Counted from the stretch's first letter, positions 21,481 through 32,810 are shown. The stretch is 64,000 bases of DNA from Alligator mississippiensis (GCF_030867095.1 NC_081831.1:22172001-22236000), one strand, 5' to 3'. Numbers and translations are program-made. The notes: generated from the letters alone by a model not told the origin.

Positions 21481-24400
21481 CGAGGCTCTGCTGGCTCCCA
21501 CACCTCTTTTTGCTCCATGTCGGGGCTTGGCGCCTCCCCCAGAGGTGGGCTCCAGTAGCAGGGCTCCCACCAAGGCCGTAGGAGAGGTCCATGCTCGTGG
21601 GATGCGCCAGGGTTTCATGCCCGGGCTGGGGCTGGCAGCCCTTGCGCCACCCCACAGCCTTGACAGTGCCTCATCTTCGCAGTGCTCGGAGCACCTTCCA
21701 CCTCCTCAGGTCCTGCTGAGACCCTGCAAACTCGGTCGGGGGGGCCCTTCCCCGCTGTACTGTCCCTGCTGCTGCTGATTGCAGCCTGGCACCAGCGACC
21801 CCCAGCTCCCCCAACATGGTCTCCTCAGAGGTCTCCCTGGCCAGGGAAGCTGCAGGCTCTCAGGCACTGGAGGGGCTCCAGGAGAGGCTGGGCAACCCCT
21901 GGTGGGGGATGATCTAGGCCCAACAAAACATGTGCTCTGCTGTGGGGATTTCCCAGGCTTGGGGGCTTTGCTGGTTTCCCCCTCCTCTTTTCTACTACCC
22001 GTGTGTGTGGTGTGGGGGGTTAAGCCTCCTTGGCTGTTGGCTGCAGCCCAAGCTGGGGATGGTGACTGAGCTGTGCCAATGCTCCTGCTGGGACCAACCC
22101 TGAAGGTCTTGCCCCTGCACTCAGGGTCAGACTGATGCCCCCTGGTCAGACTGGTACAGACTAGGGGAGTTTCCCTCCCCTTTGCAGCAGGCGCATGACC
22201 TCTGCCTGAGATCTCTTGAGTTTCTACGAACCCCCTTTGCAGCAGCAGGATGTTGGCGGCCATGGCCACCTTGCTGGCTCTGTGGCAGGGGTGACTGTCA
22301 CGTTGCTCAGAGGTCAGACAGTGCATTTGTCTGGGGTGGTTTGGACACGGCTGATCCCACCTCAGCCAGGGGATGGACTGGATTTGACCTCTTGGGGTTT
22401 TTGCCAGCCTCACTTATCTGTGATTCTATGATTCTCATTCAAATCAGTTGTGGGTGCCTTGTATGGGACCTCAGGCTGGCCCATCTGCCCCCTGTGAGGC
22501 TGGCATTGGCTGTGAGACAAGGTGCTTGGGTCTCTGCAGGGCAGGTGTGTGGTGTGGGGGGCTGAAAAGTGGCTGCCTTCAGTGGGGGAGTAGTACTTCC
22601 TGGGTGCAGAGCAGGGCGGGACCTGGCTGTGCCCAGGCTTTGGTGAATCCTTGCCAACCCCCTTCCCCCAAATGGACCTCACTGGCATTTTGATGCCACC
22701 TCCTGGTATCTGTGCCCCTCCCAGCATGCCTTGACCCCTGCGTCCCCAGCATCACCCCCCCCAAGCCTGTGGTCCCATTCGGGGGCTCCGTGGACCTCAA
22801 CTGCACCTGTGCAAATGCCAGTGAGCTGAACTGGGAGGTATCGGTGCTGAAGAAGACACAGCAGGGGCCTGGCTGGGTGTCCCTGAGCATCACCAACATC
22901 TCAGACTGGAGCCCAGTGGACCTGAAGTGCTACAGGCAGGGGGACCTTGAGGGCCGGGCCATTGTCGAGGATATGCTCCATGTTTATGGTGAGCACTGAC
23001 CCCCAATTGCCAGCACCCTGCCAGGGTAGGGGACCTTCAGCACCCCCTGACCCAAGTGCCCTCATGAGGGTCTCCAAGCCAGGGAAAGCACTTTTGAAAA
23101 GTTCCATGGCAAACAAGGGGTTAACAGCGGGACACAGGAGTCCTTGTTCTGCCTGCTAGGCTCCACTCCTGCCCCAGAGGCAGGACCACAATCTAGGAAC
23201 CACAACTTCTAGCCCTGCATCCCATTCAACCTCCCCTTTCTCCCATTTCCAGCCCGGAAAAAGAACCCAAGAGTCTGGACTCCCAGCATCTCTATCTTTG
23301 CATGTTTGAGCCTGTCCCTTCCCAGAGAACCCAGGAGTCCAGACTCCCAGCCCAGCTAGAGGCCCCTTCCCCTGTCCAGCTCCCTGTGATCTCTGCCCCA
23401 TCTCCCGACAGAGCTCTCCCACCTTGAGATCCACCCAGATGCTGAGATTGTGGCCAGGCGCAAGGGGCAGGTCTTTTGCCGTGTCTATGCCCGCACATCC
23501 GAAGAGTCAGAGCCTGACCTCACCTTGACATTGAGCAGCGGCGGCCATGAATGGCTCAGAACCCACAGGAATCACTCTCTGCAGTATGACTTTGTGCTAA
23601 AGCCTGAGCAAGATGGTACCGAGCTTGTATGTGAGGCCAAGCTGCACCTGGGCCAGCAGGAGTTGTCTGTGAATACCAGTGTCACTCTACGTGTCTGGGG
23701 TGAGCAGGGCTGAGAGAGGGGTTAGCATGGGGTCTGAAGTGTAGGATGCCTTGTTAATTCCTGGATCATGCTGGGGAGAGGGTGCTGGGGTCTGGGAGTC
23801 AGGATTCACAGGTTCCCTCCCAGGTCTGGAAGGGGAGTGGGATGGGGGGGGTTGCTGGGTTGGAGTAGTGGGAGGCATGGTGCTTAGAGCCAAGACACCT
23901 GGGTTTGTTCAAAGCTGAGTTAGAGCTGGGGGTGGTGAAGGGGAGGAGCTGCCTGGGTGGCCCCAAGAATCTGCTCAGCTCCCGCAAGCACCAGGTGGTG
24001 GCTTTGCCACTAAGGGAGTCCTAGCTTTGTGCCCCACATCCCCTCTCATTTGGGACTGGAATTGTGGCCCCGAGGACCCCCTGCACCAGCCCAGCAAATT
24101 ACTCCTCCTCTTCCCCTCCCTCAGCCATACCCTACAATGTCAGTGTCTGGGCTGAGCAGATGTCAGTGGCAGCTGGTGGCAACATTGTGGTGCGGTGCCA
24201 TGCACAGGGGAACCCACCACCTGTGCTGCACTGGGTGCTGCCTTCTGAGGATGGCGTGCAGCGGCTGGACAATGACAGCATTGTGACCATCAGCACGGCC
24301 CAGAGTGCCCACAATGGCACCTACAAGTGCGTGGCTGAGAACCGCTTTGGGAGTGTTACGGGCCAGACTGACGTGGTTGTAGAAGGTGAGAAGCTGTGGG

Positions 24401-25844
24401 CATTGGGTGAGTTCTTCCCTGAGGCTGCAAGCTCCACCTGAGAGAGTGAACCAGCTGAATGCTGGTGGGTGGGGGGGAGGAGTGGGGCACTTCTAAAGGG
24501 GGTAGATTGATCAGTGCTTGTAGGTGGTAGGCAAAGAGATGCCTGATCTGGGGACAAGTGGATGTGTGCCAGGATTTAGTGATGGATGGATGAATGAATG
24601 CCAGGATGTAGCGATGGTTGGATGGACAGATGGATGTGGACGATGGATGCGTGCTATCGCTGGAACCCTGAAATCACCAATTCAGTGGTTACTGGTGCTA
24701 GCCAATCTGGACCCTCCAGGCATTCACCCCAATGAAGCTATATACAGAGAGGTTGTACTCATGAATGACAACCCAGACCTCCTCATCTATGGATATTTAA
24801 AGAACCTCCCAGTTTACCAATTGGTCTCCCAGAAACCTTTGAGGACACATATACAAGGCCTTATAGGACATGACAGTGGAGCAACTTGGAGGAAAGCATG
24901 GAATGAAACCACCACTCAGAATAAACATCTTATTTCTGACCCAACAATAAATCCTTCTGGTTTCAACTTTCCGCAAAAAACACGGAAGGTTCTCAATTGG
25001 ATCTGAACTGGGCATGGCTGCTGCAGTCACCTGATGCACAGATGGTGTATGAGTTCTGCAGAATGTGACTAGCAACCCTGATCAAAATATGGACCACATA
25101 ACAACATTCTGCCATCTATACAAATTTGATGGTGACATTACAGAGATACGTTCCCTTTCCTCAAAAGCATTAGAGTGGTTAACTAACCTTAAAATGGACT
25201 TATAATTGTTGCTCTAAGTCAGCCATACGAGAGAGAGAGAGAGAGGGATGGATGGATGGATGCTAGATCTAGTAATGGATGGACAGTTGGATGGATGGAT
25301 GCTAAGCTCTAGCTGGGAAGATACATAGATGCCAGGATCTAGTAAGGGAGGGATGGATACTAGGATCTAGTGGTATATGGACAGATGGATGGAAGGATGC
25401 TAGGTTTTAGTGATGGATGGGTAGATGGATGGATCTAGTGGTGGATAGACAGATAAATGGACAAACAGATGCTAGGATCTAGTGATGGGGAGGGTGGCAG
25501 AAAGTGATGGGTGGAGTGAGCAGGATGGAGCAGGGGAGCTGGGGCCACAGCTGAGTGCAAGCCTAGAGGAGCTGCTCAGTGACTGGAGGAGGAGAAGGAG
25601 GGGAAAGGAAAGGGAGAGGGGGACAGGGATGGGGGAAGTCTCCCCAGCCCTGCCTGGTGGAGGGTGCCAGCCTCACCGCCATACTTCAGGCACAGGGAAG
25701 TCAGCTCCTCACTGCCGTGACACCCACACTTTTTGTCCTGTTTCTTTCACAGCCTCCTATCAGGTCTGGGTTGCACCTGTGGTGGTCGTGGTCATGCTGA
25801 TTGTCGTGGCGGTCAGTGGCTTCCTCTGGTACTCATTCAAGTAA
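20975..25844 (+). CDS. ICAM-like immunoglobulin adhesion protein, five exons
   Basis: Predicted type I membrane glycoprotein of the ICAM family (ligands of leukocyte beta-2 integrins). Exons: 20975-21032, 22725-22988, 23412-23699, 24125-24385 and 25753-25844. All introns are phase 1, and the total is 963 bases, 320 aa. Residues 1-19 are a signal peptide (LSPLALLCLCLPA). Ig domain 1 (about 21-107) has the ICAM signature FGGSVDLNC, then NWEVSVLKKTQ; Glu57 aligns with the integrin-binding Glu of ICAM domain 1. Ig domain 2 (108-203) has ELVCEAKLHLG. Ig domain 3 (204-290) has GNPPPVLHWVLP and AHNGTYKCVAENRFG, resembling the last Ig domain of ICAM-1/-5. The transmembrane helix is PVVVVVMLIVVAVSGFLWY and the tail is only SFK. 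Several N-glycosylation sequons occur (NCT, NAS, NIS, NHS, NTS, NGT). Three Ig domains fit none of ICAM-1, -3, -4 or -5 exactly, so orthology is left open. Confidence 0.88.
22320..22437 (+). mobile_element. CR1 3'-end fragment in ICAM-like intron 1
   Basis: GGATGGACTGGATTTGACCT and GATTCTATGATTCT mark a CR1 3' terminus. The orthologous fragment is present in the orphan intron copy at 16010-16125. Confidence 0.7.
24560..25470. repeat. (GGAT)n-rich degenerate tract in ICAM-like intron 4
   Basis: GATGGATGGATG words alternate with a longer unit containing GCTAGGATCTAGTGATGG. The tract is interrupted at 24650-25222 by a LINE fragment. The same tract occurs in the pseudogene at 42930-43395 without the LINE. 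Confidence 0.85.
24650..25222 (+). mobile_element. LINE C-terminal fragment (RTE/L2-like) in intron 4
   Basis: The frame up to 25006 ends FNFPQKTRKVLNWI, and after a stop the same frame runs TGHGCCSHLMHRW. Further on come SKYGPHNN-type and FDGDITEIRSLSSKALEWL residues. The layout (R/K.W..LNR.RTG.GRC, then a C..C / H.I..CP finger, then LEWL) is that of the C-terminal end of many non-LTR retrotransposons. Family assignment by eye is uncertain. The fragment is absent from the equivalent intron of the pseudogene copy. Confidence 0.55.
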
Positions 25845-26460
25845 CCGGGCTGGAGTACAACAACGGCTCACCTGGGGACTCCGGGCCTGTGCCAGTGCCC
25901 TCTGACTGCATTGGCCAGCCCCCAGCTCCTGCTTCTGCTACAAGCCGCACAACCCCTCCCCCCCCCCCCCCCCCATCCACCCAGGTTGATGGAGGATGAG
26001 GGTCATGCAGGAGGGCTCAGCTGGCTGGTCCAAGCCATACCACTGAGTTCAGCAGCTTTGCATCCAACCTGCCCATGTCCCGGATCTGCTGTGACCAGTT
26101 GCCATGGGGTCCTGGTTGGGAATGGGGCCTGCATGGCCATGGGGCATCCCTTTTACCTGCTGGGAGCACCTGCTGGCAAAGCTGATGGCCTTGGATTGGT
26201 GGTTGAAAGTCCACAGGAGAGCAAGGAGCTCCATGAAAAGTTGCTCATGTGGGAAACAGGCAGAACTCTCCATCCTCGGAGTCATCTGGATCGGCTCCAG
26301 CTGGATCATCCACTGGGGGGTGCACACGAGCAAGGGTGAATCTAAGGGGGCTGTGAGGCAGTTACCCCCTTCAGTTCCTGCTTCCAGCTGGCTGGGAGGG
26401 GCAGCAGCATTTCTTCTCCTCCTTCCTGCCTCATTATAATGTACCTGATTCCTGCTAATC
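25845..26460 (+). other. Probable 3' UTR of the ICAM-like gene
   Basis: The sequence after the stop is conserved with the pseudogene copy (45110-45800) almost as well as the exons are. It includes a poly-C run at 25957-25974. A weak poly(A)-like TATAAT lies near 26434, but no canonical AATAAA was found close by, so the transcript end is not fixed. Confidence 0.4.
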
Positions 26461-27405
26461 TCAGTTGCTAACAACCCTCTCTCCTTTTAGTGGCTCCATT
26501 AACCAAATTCTTTTTGCTATTCCAGTGTATCTGCCTGTCAGCTCCTCCACATACCGCTTCTCATCTGTGTCACAGCTGGGCCCACTGGTTTTAGTCCTAC
26601 CTAAAAACCTTAACTCAGGTGTGCTTGGATTAACTCAGGTGAACATTGGCTCAAACCCAGTCATACCCCATTCCCTCTCCCTTTCAGCCTCTGCTCTCTG
26701 CTGCCGTGCGACACAGGAGACTGGGCAAGAGGGACCTAGGGTCTGGTAAATGGCAGTTCTTATGGTCCTCTCTTCATAACATTAACTCAAACGTGGAAAT
26801 GACTGACTGTAGCATTGTCAAGATGCTTCAGAGGGCCAGCCCCAGCCTCTAGTATTTTTGCTTTGATCTTAAACAGAATACTCAAGCCCCTGACAGAGTA
26901 ATACAGCTTCTAGCTTTTTTTTACCTGGATGAACAATGTGTGCTGTGTTTTATGGGAGGATGCAGCACCATCTCCAGCCAGTTATTTTCTGCTCTGAGTC
27001 ATCATCACTTTGGTTCTGAGTCTCTGGGAAGTGCAGAAGCTGCTGACTTGCTGGGCACTAGGTCACAGTCTGCTCTGTCCTGAGGTTAGGGAGGGGGTCA
27101 TGGGACTGTGATTTCAGGCTTGCAAAAAGCCCTATGGCTCCACTCACTCTATGTATTCAAGGCTTTTACCAGCAGCAGCTGGAGCCTTGGAAAGGACCAG
27201 GATTGGTGGGTGGCAGAGCTGCCAATGCCCCAGTGCCCACAGCACTGGGCCCTTTGTCTTGGGTCTGTATAAGTTTGGAGTCTGGGTGAATGCAGGCACC
27301 TCTCAGGTCACAAGGCCTGGGTGCTGCCTCTGTGATGGGGCATGAAACTTCCATCCCTGGTGGGGTGAGAGGGTCTGGCCCTGGGCCAGTGCTGTTCACC
27401 AGCAA
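26461..27405. other. 3' flank of the ICAM-like gene, nothing recognised
   Basis: No gene was recognised. The segment is part of the duplication: its counterpart is about 45805-47340, less the solo LTR there. A short CTTAACTCAGGTG word is repeated in both copies. Confidence 0.5.
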
Positions 27406-27409
27406 AGGG

Positions 27410-27500
27410 AGGGCTTGATGTCCATTTTAGAGGTGGGGAGAGTGAGGCACAGGAGAGACAGGCTGGAGGTCACTGGGAAGGCGAGCAGCAGATCAGGAAA
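27410..27500 (+). mobile_element. MIR SINE fragment
   Basis: The core CCATTTTAGAGGTGGGGAGA followed by GAGGCACAGGAGAGACAGG and GAGGTCAC corresponds to the MIR central region (TTTACAGATGGGGAAACTGA then GGTCACACAGC). The same fragment is found in the duplicate at 47365-47455. Confidence 0.6.
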
Positions 27501-28330
27501 CAGCATCCAGGAGTCCAGCTGCAGCATCTCTCAGGCTGTGCCAGGGTATCTAGGGCTGCAGCTCTAATGCTGTGAGCTGCCAGGTACAAGCCCTGGCAGG
27601 ATGCTATGGGGATGGCAGGGGGCTGGGGGGACCCCATCCTGCCTCCTGCAGGGGGATGCCACCTGGCTTCTCTTCCACTAGTTCCTTGTCCCAGTTGCCA
27701 CAGGGGGGTGCCAGGCACTCAAGGGTGCCCGGGCTGGCCACAGCTTCCACCTTGAAAGGTTTTGCAAACCAGGGGAGGCTGCAGCCCTGAAGGGATCCTC
27801 TACTCTGCTCTCCACTGCCCCACCCAGGCCACTCCCTGCAACCAGCCCACCGCTCAAGCTACCTCTCATGCCCTTTTAGAGCTGCAAGGACCCATGGGGC
27901 ATCAGGGAGGGGGCTGGTGGAGGGCTGTGGGTATCTGAGCTCTGTTGCAGGCAGGAAAGGGCTTCCCTGGTCTGGTTCTGGCACGGTGATATGGCCCTGC
28001 TGGGTGTGATGTGGCACAGTGTCCTGGGTGAGAGGCATGGGTCCAAGTTCAGTGCCCATGAGCACCAGGCCCTTTATTTGCTGAAAGGGAAGTTGATTCA
28101 ATCTGCTGGATGATGGGAAGAGAGTGGGAGTTTCTTCACCAGCTGGGAAAACCAGGCCTTTTCTACACTGGAAGGGCTTGTTTACTGCCTTCTTCCAGCC
28201 ACAGGCTCTGCTCGTATCCAGCCCCCTCCCCCCCCAAAAAGCTCCAGGCTCCTGGCCAGCCCAGCCTCCCCACCCTATACTATGCAGTGGCTCTGGTCCC
28301 TGGCTTAAAAGCTGGGCTGTTTTAAAAAAT

Positions 28331-28397
<67 letters not shown>
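28331..28397. repeat. (TCTA)n microsatellite
   Basis: About sixteen tandem TCTA units. It sits at the 3' end of the minus-strand Tx1-like LINE and probably grew from that element's 3' tail (TAGA repeats on the element's strand). Confidence 0.95.
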
Positions 28398-29415
28398 CGC
28401 ATTACTTCTACCAAAACTGTCCTGTGGCCGCTATGGCTCACCTGACAGTATAACAGTCATCATTGCCATTACAACATACACATTCCCATCGCAGTATCCA
28501 CACCATGCACCTGCACTCCTGCATGTTTGTGTGACCATTAGCCTTGTCTGTCACAAACATGCAACCTTTTCCTGCACCCTAAGCTTACCCCCCTCCCCAC
28601 TCCTCTACCCCTGTCTATTTATTTCCTAGTTCTTTCAGTTGTCAGTCTTCACTGTCCTCATTGCTTTCTTTCTCTCATTGTCTCTGCCGCCTTCATCATC
28701 ATCACCATCATCATCATCATTGCTCTCTTCAGAGGGTCTATGCCTGAAAAGTCTGGGCCAGTCCATCATCTAGATGATCCCTGCCATCTCCTCCCAAACA
28801 TCTTTCACCACTTGTAGTACCCTTGCGTATTGTTCAGTCACATTTTGACACAGGCATCTATTGGGGGCTGTGTGCCCATATACAAGCAGGAAATCCTGGC
28901 TTTCCACAAGGCATCTCTAAAGCAGGAAATTAATTGGTTGAAGGCCATTGGGGGGTCTCCTTTTGCTTGGACAGTTACTCAAACAGTTCCACTTCTGTGG
29001 ACAGAGTTGTGATCCCTGTCACCATCTTGAGGAGTATAAACATTTTCCTCCACACCCCTTTGGTGAAAGAGCAATACTGCTGGAGGTGGTTGATTGCTAT
29101 GATTTCCATGAGCAGGTTTTCCTGGGGCAATATGGTTGGTTTTTCTGCCCCTTTACATAATACCTCACTTGCACCAAGAGCATGCAGTGGGCTACTTGCA
29201 AGTTCACATCTCTGTGCTTTTTCTGCAGGTCCTTGTGGAAGATCCTCTCTCCCACAGCATGGCATCCATCTTTGGAGAGTAGGTCCATGGTTAACACCAT
29301 ATCTCATTGCCTCACTGCCTTCTGCATTTTGCAGTGTTTCATCAGGGTCACCAGACCTCCTTTCTGTAGTTTGTACTTAGTCACAAACTCCTGGAAGATA
29401 GTTTTAGGCTCATTT

Positions 29416-29935
29416 CAGGCTCAACATTAGGAAAATCTGCTTCACAACTAGGGTGTCCAGACTGTAACCATTACTCCTAGTTTTCCCCAAGGGTGCCCCA
29501 GTGAACAGTTGTTCACCGAGCCCTGGATGTATGCTTCTGATGTAGTGGTAAGCTACTACCAAGTCCCCTCTCAGCCTTCTCTTTTTCAGGCTGAAGAGTC
29601 CCAGGTCCCTCAGCCTTTCCTTGTATGGCTTACCGTGCAAGTCTCTGATTATATGGTTAGCCCTTCTCTGGACTTTCTCAAGATTTACCACGTCCTTGTT
29701 AAGGTGCGGAGCCCAGAACTGGACACAGTACTCCAGCTGTGATCTCACCAGTGCTGAGTAGAGCTGAGTACAGCAGGAGAATCACTTCTTTGCAATGGTT
29801 TTGCTGGAGATGCATCAATTGACGCATGCCAGTGTGTTGTTGGCCCTGCTGGCTACAGCATCGCACTGCTGGTTCATGTTCATACTGTGGTCAGTTATTA
29901 TCCCCAGATGTGTGGTGCAAGTGATGCAGGATCTT
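29416..29935 (-). mobile_element. CR1 fragment nested in the Tx1-like LINE
   Basis: The minus-strand frame 29410-29748 encodes QLEYCVQFWAPHLNKDV, KVQRRANHII and FSLKKRRLRGDLVVAYHYI, the CR1 ORF2 C-terminus. The 3' untranslated end is missing on the left. Confidence 0.8.
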
Positions 29936-29939
29936 CAGT

Positions 29940-30780
29940 CGTGCTGCCTGATGAGAGGCAACAGTTGCACAAGCACCCATGTCATGAGTTTTGCCTGTGA
30001 GCAGCTAGGGGTGCAGGGCCCCAGAACCCCCGTGCACCTATCTCTTTGAAAGCTGGCAGGCTTCATGGCCTCAGCAGGGGTTACCATCCCTGCAGCTTTC
30101 ACCCTGCAATGCCTTAACACACACCGTGTCACCCATGTCATGAGTTTTGCTTGTCCGCAGCTTGAGGTGCAGTTTCCTCCAAACCCCCATACTTATCTCC
30201 TTGAAACTTGGCAGGCTTTGTGACCTCCACAGGGGCTACCACTCCTATAGTTTTGACCCCACTGTGGCTTAACACATACACATGGCATGAGTTTTACTTT
30301 CAGGATTTTGGGGTACAGCTTCCCTGAATTCCCTGCACCTATCTCCTTGAAACTTAGCAGGCTTTGTGGCCCCCAAAGGGGCTAGCATGCCTGCAGTTTT
30401 GACCCTGCTGTGGCTTAACACATACAGATGACACAAGTTTGGCTCTCAAGACTTTGGGGTACAGTTTCTCCGAACCCCTGCATCTATCTTCTTGAAACTT
30501 GGCACACTTTATGCCCTCAGACAGGGCTACCATTTCTGCAAGTTTTATCCAAATATGGCCAGAAATGACAAAGTTATAGGCTGTTTCAACCTTCCCCATT
30601 ATAGCCTATGGGCAAAATGTCGAAACAGTGTCAAAACGGCGAAATGTTTCAACTTGCCTTGTTTTGTTTCAAGGCTGTCTCAACCATATCTGTTTCATTT
30701 CGATTTTGCTGTTTTGACCTCAAAACAGGTCGAAACAGCATCAAAACAAAACTGGTGGTGAAATTTCACACAGCCCTACT
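29940..30780. mobile_element. Non-autonomous DNA element with internal tandem repeats
   Basis: The right end reads GGTGGTGAAATTTCACACAGCCCTA and belongs to the same family as 40079-40938. Inside the end is a palindromic GAAAC/GTTTC zone. Further in are about four tandem units of 137-156 bases, each with GAGTTTTGC or a similar word followed by CTCCTTGAAACTTGGCAGGC. The left terminus is not visible, because the element abuts the CR1 fragment. Confidence 0.5.
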
Positions 30781-31665
30781 AGGCAGGTGCTTTTGCTCAC
30801 ATTGAGCTTGGCCCCTGCCACCACTTCGTATACCTGGGTTATGTTTCAGTACTTTTTTGATCGACCACTTGTCCGCGCAGACAATGTTGAGGTCATCCAT
30901 GTAAGCCAGGACCCTCACTTCCTCTTGGATGTGCCCAGGGACCTGCACTCTATTAATTCTGGAATCTTGCCTAAGCCTCTGAGCTAGAGGCTGCATCATA
31001 CAGATGAATAGGATTGGAGAGAATGGGCAATCCTGCTGGACCCCCGATTCCACCATGATTGGTGCAGTCAGGAGCCCATTCACCTGCACCCAGCTGCTCA
31101 TGTCCGTGTACAGTGTCTTTGTCTAAGCAACAAAGGTCAGTGGGACTTTATCTTCTTCAGCATCTTGAACAGGAATCGGTGGGATACTCAGTCATAGGCT
31201 TTCTCCAGGTCAAAGTTCAGCACCACCATGCTTTGACTCATCTACTGTTGGTACTGCAGTGTATCCCATAGCAGTAGGGCTCTGTGGATCAGACAGTCCC
31301 CTGGCACTGCACATGTCTGATCTTCATGGATCACTGACCCTATAACAGATTTAAGGTTCTTGGCCAACACCTTGGCCAACAGTTTATAGTCAAAGTTGAA
31401 GAAGGTTATGGGCCTCCAGTTCTTCAACTCCTGCCTTGGACCCTTCTTGTACAAGAGGGTAATGAGGCCCCTGTCCACCTCTGCCCTGAGGTGGCCCTCC
31501 CCCAGTTGGTCTTTGAAGACCTCCAGGAGGTCAGGGCCCACCTGATCCCAGAAAATAACACAGAACTCCTTGGGCAGCCCATCTGCCCCAGGAGTCTTAG
31601 TGTTCTTGAAGCTGCAGAGAATTTTGTCAACCTTCTCCTTTGGGTTTTTTCAACTGTCAAACTCC

Positions 31666-32120
31666 TTTACTAACAGCTGTGGGCATGACCCAGCCTGGTA
31701 CCCTGGTATGGGTTAGGGGGTTTGGGGACCTTGAACTGCATCTGAATCTGAATTAATATTATTGCTGGTTTTAAGATGGGGGAAACCTCCCAAATAAATA
31801 AGCTTTAACTAATGGCCGGAAGCCTGAGTGCAGGGCCTAAGACTCGGAACCTCACAGGCTCTGGAGCACTCCTGAGCCAGAGGAGCCAGGACTAGAGGGG
31901 AAACTGAGGCAGTGAATGGGACAGGGGCAGAGCTGGGTAGCTGGGAGAGGTGGCTACACCTCCTGGTGGCTCCCTGGGGGGACTAAGCTGCTGGCTCCAC
32001 CCCAGAAGCAGATGCATCTGGGTAACTCAAGGTGGAGCTAGGGGGGAACTTCCCTTGCACAACTGCTCCTGGGAGCTGTTGGCTTATCAGAGCCAAAGGG
32101 AGAGCAGCGGGGGCTGGGTT
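31666..32120. other. Unclassified stretch
   Basis: AT-rich to mixed sequence with an AATAAATAAGC word near 31792. No gene or repeat family was recognised. Confidence 0.4.
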
Positions 32121-32124
32121 CAGG

Positions 32125-32810
32125 ACACGTGGGTTCTCTTCATCTCTGGGAGGGAAGTGGGGGCTGAGAGTAGGGAACCTGGACACCTGGGTTCTCTCCC
32201 AGCTCTGGGAAAGGAATTGGGATCTATGGGATAGGAGCTGGGGTGTGTGTGGGGAGCTGGGAGCCCAGACACCTGGGTTCTCTCCAGCTCTGGGTGGGGA
32301 GGGGGGGGCTGGGAGTCAGGACATCTAGGTTCTCTTCAGCTCTGAGAAGGGAATGCGGGGAGTGGGGTGGGGGCTAGGACAGCTGAGTTCTCTTCAACTC
32401 GGGGAGGGGAGGGGAGCTGGGGAGCACAGTTGGAGGGTAGGGGCTGGGAGCCCAGCAGCCTGGGTTCTCTTCAGCTCTGGGAGGAGAGTGTGGGCTGGAG
32501 GGATAGGGGGGTGGGGGTTAGGATACCCCCCACCGCCATGGGATGTGGCTGCCTTCACAGGGTGTCTGTGTGCACAGTCCTGGTGGGGGTGGGGGGCAGT
32601 AATGACTGGCCCTGGGGTAGGAGCCTGGATGCCTGGGTTCTATTCCCTTCTTGGGGTAGGGTGTGTAGAGCTTGAAGGGGCTGGGAGCAGGGATGCTTGG
32701 CTTTTCCCCTAGTTCTGGGAGGGGAGTTAGGATCCAGTGGTTAGAGCAGGGAGGGGCTAGGAGCCCACATGCCTGAATTCTCTCCCTAGCCCTGAGAAGG
32801 GAGTGGGAGT
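32125..32810 (+). repeat. Tandem array of tRNA-SINE-like ~65-85-bp units
   Basis: About nine units repeat the words GGGAGCCCAGACACCTGGGTTCTCT and CAGCTCTGGGA. The GGGTTCTCTCCC core (near 32129, 32191, 32276, 32329, 32387, 32462, 32636, 32699 and 32777) resembles a pol III B box (GGTTCRANNCC). The unit near 32733 also has CAGTGGTTAGAGCAGGG, which resembles the A box of tRNA-derived SINEs. Isolated copies of the same word occur across the window. The array looks like an amplified SINE head. Confidence 0.6.

Larger units (their letters stand above)
22450..28325 (+). repeat. Segmental duplication, copy 1 (ICAM-like gene and 3' flank)
   Basis: From the 3' part of intron 1 through exons 2-5 and about 2.5 kb of 3' flank, this segment matches 34380-48540 in order and orientation, once later insertions in that copy are set aside. 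Identity in exon 4 is roughly 85 percent or more by eye. The match ends at about 28325, where a TCTA repeat and a Tx1-like LINE begin. Confidence 0.85.
28398..31665 (-). mobile_element. Tx1-like (L1-clade) LINE, minus strand
   Basis: Minus-strand frames give a reverse transcriptase of Tx1 type. At 31242-31541 are LLYKKGPRQELKNWRPITF and VIHEDQTCAVPG; at 30766-31101 are GVQQDCPFSPILF and the catalytic AYMDDLNIV. The C-terminal region resumes at about 28810-29410 (KYKLQKGG, KMQKAV), matching the plus-strand copy at 52620-54211 (KYGLQKES, KIQKAV). The 3' untranslated part contains a GATGAT-rich stretch. Two insertions separate the halves (29416-29935 and 29940-30780). The element is 5'-truncated at about 31665 and its frames are broken. 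It interrupts the end of duplication copy 1. Confidence 0.75.

Noticed and set aside
20699-21655. A 318-codon minus-strand frame across the ICAM-like promoter
   Set aside because: It lies antisense to a CpG island and exon 1, contains a simple-repeat-derived His-Thr run, and matches nothing known.
28975-29307. Minus-strand 110-codon frame as a host gene
   Set aside because: It aligns in order with the C-terminal region of the Tx1-like LINE copy at 52620-54211 and is flanked by that element's other parts.
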